19,147 nt of DNA. Origin: Pyrinomonadaceae bacterium. Its GTDB lineage: Bacteria; Acidobacteriota; Blastocatellia; Pyrinomonadales; Pyrinomonadaceae. The position numbers and the translations under genes were made by a program. The stretch lies in NCBI GenBank assembly GCA_025929655.1, contig JAICPV010000004.1:1-19147 (forward strand). Direction: 5' to 3'. Below, piece by piece: positions 13,619 to 19,147 of the stretch. The notes under the pieces were generated by a model, which had not been told where the DNA came from, did not search any database, and worked only from the letters and a program-made list of their open reading frames with translations. Position 1 is the stretch's first letter; the number at the start of each line of letters is the position of its first letter.

Positions 13619-14623
13619 ATGTCGCTTCTAAAGGAAAGACTGGAGCATTACCTCGGGGCGGGTTCGGTCGAAGCCGGGATCGAGCCGATCACCCCCGACG
13701 CTTCCACGCGCCGCTATTTCCGTTTCCGGCACGACGGGCGATCGTGCGTCGCATGCGTTTACCCTGACGACATAAAGCACGCGGCACATAACTACGTCGA
13801 TGTGACCAATCTTTTCCGGGCCAACGGTCTGCCGGTTGCCGAGCTTTACGATTTCGACGAGGTGAACGGGATCGTCATTGTTGAAGACCTCGGCGACCGC
13901 ATCGTCCGTAACGAGCTGGAAGCCGCAACAGCGGAACGCAGGGACGCGGTCGTACGGGAAGCGATCAGTTTGATCGCAAAGATCCAGGCTGCGACCCATG
14001 CGGCGGAAGAAACGAATTCCATCGCCGGCCGCCTGCGTTTCGACACCGAGAAACTTTTGTGGGAACTGAATTATTTCAAGATCCACTACTTCACGACATA
14101 CAAAAAGGAGCCGCTTGACGCGGACATCGACCAGGCGCTCGAAGAAGAGCTGCAGGAACTTTCCCGCGACCTCGAGACTTGTGCGACGGTCCTTTGTCAC
14201 AGGGATTTCCATGCCGCCAACCTGATGCTCGATCAAAATGGGGATCTGCGGATCATTGATCATCAGGATGCACGCATCGGCTCGCCGACGTACGACCTCG
14301 TTTCCCTTTTGCTCGATCGCGTTACCGAAACGCCTGACGAGAATTGGATCGGCTCGATGAAGGACCATTTCTTCGAAATGCGTGCAGCGTGCGGGCTGCC
14401 CACGCTCGATCTCGAAGCGTTCCAACGCGAATTCGAGCTGCAAACCATCCAGCGATGTCTCAAAGCGGCCGGCACGTTTTCATTTCAGTCGGCTGCACGC
14501 GAGAAGACCTATTTCGTCCCGTATATCCAGCCGATGTTTCGGATCGTACTGCGTACTCTTGAGAAACTCGGACGATTCCATACGCTGCGACAGGTCTTAG
14601 AGGAACAGACGAGGACGCTATGA
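13619..14623 (+). CDS. amgK: Anomeric sugar kinase, AmgK-like phosphotransferase
   Basis: 334 residues of the aminoglycoside phosphotransferase/choline kinase fold. The opening DASTRRYFR (27-35) is typical of AmgK-like kinases. The catalytic loop is HRDFHAANLM (194-203, base D196, N201) and the metal-binding motif is IDHQDAR (213-219). AmgK phosphorylates MurNAc or GlcNAc at the anomeric carbon, feeding MurU. The start lies two bases after the stop of the nucleotidyltransferase, and its own stop overlaps the next start (ATGA). The pairing with a MurU-like gene is the main support for a cell-wall sugar role; sequence alone would also allow another small-molecule kinase. Confidence 0.82.
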   Translation: MSLLKERLEHYLGAGSVEAGIEPITPDASTRRYFRFRHDGRSCVACVYPDDIKHAAHNYVDVTNLFRANGLPVAELYDFDEVNGIVIVEDLGDRIVRNELEAATAERRDAVVREAISLIAKIQAATHAAEETNSIAGRLRFDTEKLLWELNYFKIHYFTTYKKEPLDADIDQALEEELQELSRDLETCATVLCHRDFHAANLMLDQNGDLRIIDHQDARIGSPTYDLVSLLLDRVTETPDENWIGSMKDHFFEMRAACGLPTLDLEAFQREFELQTIQRCLKAAGTFSFQSAAREKTYFVPYIQPMFRIVLRTLEKLGRFHTLRQVLEEQTRTL

Positions 14624-15201
14624 TCCCGTTGTACCTGAAGATCGCCTACACGATCTTTGTTGCCGCTACGGTCGTCGTCTACGCCAGGAATTACAAGCTC
14701 CAAAATTTTCTTTGGTTCTCCGATATCGCGTTGATCACGATGGTGCCGGCCCTTTGGCTCGAGAGCTCGCTGCTGGCAAGCATGATGGCGGTCGGGGTTC
14801 TCCTGCCCGAGCTTTATTGGAATATCGGTTTTTTTGCGAGGCTCGCGACGGGGCGGCGGATCGGGGACTTGTCGGCGTACATGTTCGACGGACGAATCCC
14901 GCTGTACCTCCGCGCGTTTTCGCTTTTCCATGTTGTGCTGCCGGTGTTGATCGTTTGGACCGTTAGCCGGCTTGGATACGATCCGAACGCGTTTCTCGCG
15001 CAGTCGTTGCTGGCGATCATCGTTCTGCCGCTCACTTATGTGATTGCCGACGGGACCGAAAATATCAATTGGGTTTACGGATTGAGTACCGCACCACAAA
15101 AGCTGCTACCGCCGTTGGGCTATCTTGCTTTGGTAATCGCGGGGTTTCCTGTGCTGATCTACCTGCCCACGCATTTGCTGCTGTATGCGATTTTTAGGTA
15201 A
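14620..15201 (+). CDS. Multi-pass membrane protein of unknown function
   Basis: 193 residues with about six hydrophobic segments (roughly 6-21, 28-44, 48-63, 95-117, 125-142 and 163-190). Conserved-looking polar features include FWFSDIAL-like wording (NFLWFSDIAL), the loop RLATGRRIGDLSAYMFD and GTENINWVYG with an adjacent Tyr/Trp pair. I do not recognise a named family. The ATG overlaps the stop of the kinase gene (14620-14623), so it is co-translated with the MurU/AmgK-like pair. A role in sugar or envelope handling is inference from that context only. It ends nine bases before a convergent gene. Confidence 0.75.
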   Translation: MIPLYLKIAYTIFVAATVVVYARNYKLQNFLWFSDIALITMVPALWLESSLLASMMAVGVLLPELYWNIGFFARLATGRRIGDLSAYMFDGRIPLYLRAFSLFHVVLPVLIVWTVSRLGYDPNAFLAQSLLAIIVLPLTYVIADGTENINWVYGLSTAPQKLLPPLGYLALVIAGFPVLIYLPTHLLLYAIFR

Positions 15202-15210
15202 TTCGTCCCG

Positions 15211-17052
15211 TTAAAGCTTGCTTTGCGCCGAAACCTCCCCGATCCTTCCGGTAAAATCCTCGCCCGGATTCACAAACAGGTTCTGTTCGAAACGGTACTG
15301 CTTGTCGTAAAGCTGTTTGTAGCGGCCGTCCAGGGCGATCAGTTCCTGATGCGTTCCTCGTTCGACGATCTCGCCGGCCTCAACTACAAGGATCTGGTCG
15401 GCGCTTCGGATCGTCGAAAGGCGGTGCGCGATGACGAACGTCGTTCGTCCCTGGCGCAGATTTGCAAGCCCTTCCTGGATCAACGCTTCGCTTTCTGAGT
15501 CCAGCGACGACGTGGCTTCGTCGAGAATTAGGATCCTGGGATCTGCGAGCAACGCGCGTGCGATCGCAATTCTCTGCCGCTGGCCCCCGGATAGCTTTAC
15601 GCCGCGCTCGCCCACGACCGTTTCGTAGCCGTTAGGAAAGTTTTCGATGAATTCGTCCGCATTCGCGATCCGGCACATTTCTTTGATAGTTCCAAAGTCA
15701 GCCTCGGGGTTTGCAAATCTGATGTTTTCCAGAATTGTCCCGTCAAACAGGAAATTGTCCTGCAAGACGACGCCGAGGTTTCGACGATAGTCCCGCAGCC
15801 TTACGGCTCGAAGATCCTTTCCGTCGATCCTGATCGAACCGCCTGTGGGTTTGATGAAATTCAAAACCAGGCTCAGGATGGTCGATTTTCCCGAACCGCT
15901 TGATCCGACCAAGGCAGTGGTAGTACCCGCATCAGCTTTGAACGAGATTCCCCTGAGCACCGGAACGCCTTTTTCATATTCGAACTCGACGTTTTCAAAT
16001 TCGAGCGTTCCCTCGATCGTAGTGAGCGGTTCAAGCTCGCGGTCCTTTTCATCCTCGGTCGTCATCGCCATTACTTCGCGTATGCGGTCCAGGCCCGCAA
16101 GAGCTTCGGTGATCTGCGTTCCGATCGACGTCAGTTCGATCACAGGCATCGCAAGCAGGAAGGTGAACGAGATGTACATCAGGAAGTCGCCGAGCGTCAT
16201 CGTGCCGCCCTGCACCGCATTTCCACCGATGACGATCATGACGACCGCGACGGCGCCGATCACGACCGAAGAAAAGGAGCTTATCGCCGAAACACCCGTA
16301 ACCGTTTTCGCAACGTTTCGAAACAACCGGTGCGCCCCGCGCGCGAACGAAAGCTCTTCGCGTTTTTCCGCAGTGTACGCTTTTACGATGCGGATCCCGC
16401 CGAGGCTTTCACCCAACCGCCCGGTAACCTGTGCGTTTATCTCCCCGCGTTCGCGAAAAACCGGCCGCAGCACTTTGAATGCGTAAAGGAGCGCGCCGCC
16501 GAAGATCAGCAAAACGATGATCGTCGCGATCGTGAGCTGCCAGTTTAGATAAAGAAGTACGCCGATCGCGATCACCGCAGTAACCAGGCTGCCGAGAATT
16601 TGCCCCAGGCCGGTGCCGACGAGATTTCGTATTCCCTCCGCATCGCTCATTATCCGCGAGATGAGCTGGCCGCTCTGTGTCGAGTCGAAATACGCGATCG
16701 GCAGACGTTCGATATGCGCCTGCACGCGTTTGCGCATTTCGGTGATCGCCCGCTGGGCAGCGACACCGAGGATCTGCGACAAAACGAACGATGTAACTCC
16801 CTGGACTAAGGTTGAAATGCCAATGGCCAGCGCGATCCATTTGATCAGGCCGTAATTCCGGTTGGTGAAAACCTCGTCGCCGATGTATTTGGTGGAAGCG
16901 GGCAGGACCATGCCGGCGAGGCGCGAGATCAGTAGCAGAATGCTTCCGATCAGCAGCCGCCAGCGCGCGCTCCAGACGATCTTACGCGCCTCGGCCCACG
17001 CACTCGCGTAGTCGACTTTCTTTTTCTTTTTTTCTTCAGCCACCAAGGCCAA
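15211..17052 (-). CDS. ABC exporter, MsbA/LmrA-type fused half-transporter
   Basis: 613 residues with a membrane domain (six segments, about 30-320) fused to an ATPase. The ATPase has Walker A GSSGSGKST (383-391), the Q-loop VVLQDNF (428-434), signature LSGGQRQR (487-494), Walker B ILILDEATSSLD (507-518) and the H-loop H543, so it should be active. This is the ABCB family, homodimeric exporters of lipids, peptides or drugs. The N-terminal tail is lysine-rich (EEKKKKKV) and the C-terminal 30 residues extend past the core. The longest frame begins at TTG (17052); a GTG three codons later is equally plausible. Substrate cannot be told from sequence. It converges on the unknown membrane protein gene. 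Confidence 0.9.
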   Translation of the reverse strand: MALVAEEKKKKKVDYASAWAEARKIVWSARWRLLIGSILLLISRLAGMVLPASTKYIGDEVFTNRNYGLIKWIALAIGISTLVQGVTSFVLSQILGVAAQRAITEMRKRVQAHIERLPIAYFDSTQSGQLISRIMSDAEGIRNLVGTGLGQILGSLVTAVIAIGVLLYLNWQLTIATIIVLLIFGGALLYAFKVLRPVFRERGEINAQVTGRLGESLGGIRIVKAYTAEKREELSFARGAHRLFRNVAKTVTGVSAISSFSSVVIGAVAVVMIVIGGNAVQGGTMTLGDFLMYISFTFLLAMPVIELTSIGTQITEALAGLDRIREVMAMTTEDEKDRELEPLTTIEGTLEFENVEFEYEKGVPVLRGISFKADAGTTTALVGSSGSGKSTILSLVLNFIKPTGGSIRIDGKDLRAVRLRDYRRNLGVVLQDNFLFDGTILENIRFANPEADFGTIKEMCRIANADEFIENFPNGYETVVGERGVKLSGGQRQRIAIARALLADPRILILDEATSSLDSESEALIQEGLANLRQGRTTFVIAHRLSTIRSADQILVVEAGEIVERGTHQELIALDGRYKQLYDKQYRFEQNLFVNPGEDFTGRIGEVSAQSKL

Positions 17053-17115
17053 GTCTGATTTTGCCGGTTCGGAAAGTCAAACCTCATTAAAAACAGGCCA
17101 AGGCATCAAAAACAA

Positions 17116-17346
17116 TCACCGGGGAAAGCCTTTCGACGAACGGTCAAGCCGATCCAGTCTCTGTTCTATTGTTTTCAGCTGCGAAAGTATTTCGTCCATT
17201 TTTGTTGCTAATTCCATTTCTCCCAAAAGCCAATTACGGAATCCCCAAGCGAAATGGTTGAGCATCTCCTCAGTTGAGGCCCAACTCTTGAAGCGGGCAT
17301 TTACTAAAGTATTCATTGCGTTATTGAAGTTTTCCGTTGCTGACAT
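17116..17346 (-). CDS. Small hypothetical protein with C-terminal coiled coil
   Basis: 76 residues, no recognised family. It opens MSATENFNNAMNTLVNARF, is aromatic-rich in the middle (HFAWGFRNWLLGE), and ends with a heptad-like amphipathic helix at about 42-70 (MELATKMDEILSQLKTIEQ RLDRLDR). It is supported as a gene by AGGGGA about 8-13 bases ahead of the ATG and by its heptad pattern, and it lies 63 bases upstream of the ABC exporter on the same strand. It could be a small accessory or structural protein; no function is claimed. Confidence 0.6.
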   Translation of the reverse strand: MSATENFNNAMNTLVNARFKSWASTEEMLNHFAWGFRNWLLGEMELATKMDEILSQLKTIEQRLDRLDRSSKGFPR

Positions 17347-17470
17347 AGCGATAGTTTCCCCTATATATGAAGATTCGGTTATTTGCGGCCTGATGACGAG
17401 CAGGATAGCACAACCTCAAAATTGCAGCCGGCCATCCCGGCAAATTTGCGAGCATCATCGGTTACCGTCT

Positions 17471-17499
17471 TTGTTTGCTAAATTTCAATCATTTAGAAT
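17471..17499 (+). promoter_or_regulatory. Candidate promoter for asnS
   Basis: TTGTTT (17471-17476, 3 of 6) is followed after 17 bases by TAGAAT (17494-17499, 5 of 6). The start would fall near 17506, leaving only about 12 bases of leader with no Shine-Dalgarno before the ATG at 17518. Confidence 0.45.
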
Positions 17500-17517
17500 T
17501 ACATTTTCGCTTTCAAA

Positions 17518-18888
17518 ATGAAGCAGACATATATCAACCAACTAAAAGATCGCATCGGCCATGACGTCACGCTAAAAGGCTGGCTTTACAATTCACGCTC
17601 AAGCGGCAAGCTTGTTTTTCTTCAGCTTCGCGACGGCACGGGTATCGTCCAATGCGTGGTTTTCAAAGGAAACGACGAATCGGTCTTCGAGAAGGCGAAG
17701 GCACTCGGACAGGAGTCGTCTTTGATCGTTCATGGAACGGTAAAGGCGGACGAACGTTCGCCGATCGGGGTCGAGGTCGATGTGAAGGGCATCGACGTAC
17801 TGCAGAACGTCCACGATTACCCGATCACGCCGAAGGAGCACGGCACCGAGTTCCTGATGGACCATCGCCATCTTTGGATCCGCTCGAAAAAGCAGAATGC
17901 GATATTGAAAGTGCGCCATACAGTGATCAAAGCCGTTCGCGATTACTTTGACTCGAACGGATTCATTCTCGCCGACACGCCGATCTTCACGCCGGCCGCG
18001 TGCGAGGGCACGACGACGCTTTTCGAGGTCGATTACTTCGGCGACGATAAAGCGTACCTGACGCAGAGCGGACAGCTTTATAACGAAGCGACCGCCGCAG
18101 CCTTCGGAAAGTCGTACGCATTCGGCCCGACTTTTCGTGCGGAAAAATCAAAAACCCGCCGCCACCTGACTGAATTCTGGATGGTTGAGCCAGAGGTCGC
18201 CTACGCGACCTACGAGGACATGATGGATCTCGGCGAAGGGCTGATTTTGCATATTGTCAAAAGCGTATTAAACGAACGCCGAGCCGAGCTCGAAGCTCTC
18301 GAACGCGACATTTCCAAACTGGAAGCGATCAAGTCTCCATTTCCGCGGCTGCATTACGACGATGCGGTGAAGATGCTGCAGGACGGATTTGATAAGGGGG
18401 AGCTTGGAGCGTCGGACCGCGGGCGGCCCGCCCGCTCAGAAGAAGATGCAGGCCAGCGGCCTGCGGTCCGACGGTTTGAATGGGGCGGCGATTTCGGCGC
18501 GCCGGACGAGACCTATCTTTCGAGCCAGTTCGGTTCGCCCGTCTTTGTCCATCATTTCCCGACCGCGATCAAGGGATTCTATTTCGAGGTCGACAAGGAC
18601 GATCCGAAATATGCGCTCGGTATAGATCTGCTCGCGCCGGAAGGCTACGGCGAGATCATCGGCGGCGGCGAGCGCGCAGCGTCGCTCGATTATCTCGAAA
18701 AGCAGCTCGAGGCGCACAACCTGCCCCGCGAATCGTTCGAATGGTATCTCGACCTCCGCCGCTACGGCAGCGTTCCCCACAGCGGCTTCGGTATGGGCAT
18801 CGAACGCACCGTCGCATGGATGTGCGGCATCGAACACGTGAGAGAGACGATACCGTTTCCGCGGATGTTGTATCGTTTGAAGCCATGA
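17518..18888 (+). CDS. asnS: Asparaginyl-tRNA synthetase
   Basis: 456-residue class IIb synthetase that charges tRNA-Asn. Residues 1-105 form the anticodon-binding OB fold (VTLKGWLYNSRSSGKLVFLQ). The catalytic domain shows RHLWIRSKKQ, the AsnRS-type stretch CEGTTTLFEVDYFG, motif 2 FRAEKSKTRRHLTEFW and motif 3 GFGMGIERTVAW. Residues 298-319 are an extra Arg/Pro/Ala/Glu-rich segment encoded by a palindromic DNA element, placed between KMLQDGFDKGE and FEWGGDFGAPDE, a spot where the family usually has only a short loop. Without it the length would be about 434, close to other bacterial AsnRS. The frame is open and catalytic motifs are intact, so the enzyme is probably functional. The stop overlaps the next gene's ATG. 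Confidence 0.95.
   Translation: MKQTYINQLKDRIGHDVTLKGWLYNSRSSGKLVFLQLRDGTGIVQCVVFKGNDESVFEKAKALGQESSLIVHGTVKADERSPIGVEVDVKGIDVLQNVHDYPITPKEHGTEFLMDHRHLWIRSKKQNAILKVRHTVIKAVRDYFDSNGFILADTPIFTPAACEGTTTLFEVDYFGDDKAYLTQSGQLYNEATAAAFGKSYAFGPTFRAEKSKTRRHLTEFWMVEPEVAYATYEDMMDLGEGLILHIVKSVLNERRAELEALERDISKLEAIKSPFPRLHYDDAVKMLQDGFDKGELGASDRGRPARSEEDAGQRPAVRRFEWGGDFGAPDETYLSSQFGSPVFVHHFPTAIKGFYFEVDKDDPKYALGIDLLAPEGYGEIIGGGERAASLDYLEKQLEAHNLPRESFEWYLDLRRYGSVPHSGFGMGIERTVAWMCGIEHVRETIPFPRMLYRLKP
18410..18473. repeat. GC-rich compound palindrome inserted in frame in asnS
   Basis: Outer arms CGTCGGACCGC (18410-18420) and GCGGTCCGACG (18463-18473) are perfect inverted repeats over 11 bases; pairing runs on to about 15. 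Inside are two further hairpins, each 7 bp with a 3-base loop: 18419-18425 with 18429-18435 (GCGGGCG/CGCCCGC), and 18448-18454 with 18458-18464 (GCAGGCC/GGCCTGC). The element accounts for about 22 codons absent from the usual AsnRS plan. Confidence 0.85.
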
Positions 18889-19147
18889 AGGTCTATTCGA
18901 TCGGTATACTTTTAGTGGTACTTGCAATAACTGCCTGTTCCGATGATCGGCGGTCAGTGCGAGATGAAAATGCAGAAGCGTCACCGGTTACGGTCTCTCA
19001 ATCCAGCGAGATACCTATTGCAACGACCGACGACAAAGTTATGTCGCGCGGCGATTCCACGACCATCGACGATAGCTCGCCACGTCTCCACGAAATCAAA
19101 AGTCGAAGTAATTCGTCAATCGCAGCACCTGAGCCTTGTGTCAGGAA
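18885..19147 (+). CDS. Putative lipoprotein, 5' part only
   Basis: An open frame of 87 codons begins at the ATG overlapping the asnS stop (ATGA at 18885-18888) and runs off the window end. The N-terminus is a lipoprotein signal: MKVYSIGILLVVLAITAC, with the lipobox LAITAC and the lipidated Cys at residue 18. The mature part is Ser/Thr/Asp-rich and low in hydrophobics, likely a flexible linker before a domain that lies outside. Coupling to asnS looks incidental. Identity unknown. Confidence 0.7.
   Translation, partial: MKVYSIGILLVVLAITACSDDRRSVRDENAEASPVTVSQSSEIPIATTDDKVMSRGDSTTIDDSSPRLHEIKSRSNSSIAAPEPCVR

Noticed and set aside
13628..14443. A 271-codon minus-strand frame opposite the AmgK-like kinase
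   Set aside because: The sense frame carries HRDFHAAN and IDHQD motifs; the antisense translation has no family features.

Overview
The window looks like an ordinary chromosomal stretch of a moderately GC-rich, Gram-negative-type bacterium. The gene set (Tat-exported TldD-like protein with a TldE partner, secreted P-domain/VCBS protein, zinc-ribbon AIM24 protein, type A RNase P RNA, MurU/AmgK-like pair) is most consistent with Acidobacteriota, perhaps Blastocatellia/Pyrinomonadaceae. That placement is inference from gene content and protein wording. There is no phage, IS transposase, CRISPR array, tRNA or rRNA that I can see.

Layout. 1-4131 (+): promoter, tldD-like and tldE-like genes sharing one base, a long imperfect palindrome, then a prepilin peptidase. 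4135-10662 (-), read right to left: MFS transporter (UMF1 type), LOG-family protein, AIM24-family protein, PTS Enzyme I, RNase P RNA with its own extended -10 promoter, a ribbon-helix-helix protein, a TPR membrane protein and a small zinc-finger membrane protein. LOG/AIM24/EI and TPR/zinc-finger are tightly spaced or overlapping, so they look like operons. 10663-10889: divergent intergenic region with an inverted repeat. 10890-12494 (+): secreted P-domain/VCBS protein ending in a clear intrinsic terminator. 12559-15201 (+): promoter, then a sugar-1-phosphate nucleotidyltransferase, an anomeric sugar kinase and a membrane protein, 1 nt apart or overlapping; the first two resemble the MurU/AmgK peptidoglycan-sugar salvage pair. 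15211-17346 (-): ABC exporter and a small coiled-coil protein. 17471-19147 (+): promoter, asnS, and the start of an overlapping lipoprotein gene cut by the window end.

The most interesting signal is not a gene. Several palindromic elements sit inside or beside essential genes: two related A/T-rich palindromes inside the RNase P RNA gene (in P9 and P12), a 64-bp GC-rich compound palindrome inserted in frame in asnS (about 22 extra residues), and a 70-bp palindrome of TTCCGTG-like units whose right arm covers the probable ribosome-binding site of the prepilin peptidase. Together they look like small palindromic elements that have spread into RNA-coding, protein-coding and intergenic DNA, comparable in principle to Rickettsia palindromic elements. 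Secondary oddities are a Lys in place of the usual metal-binding Asp of the MurU-like enzyme, an Enzyme I without its GGDK segment and without HPr or EII genes nearby, and a Tat signal on only one member of the TldD/TldE pair.
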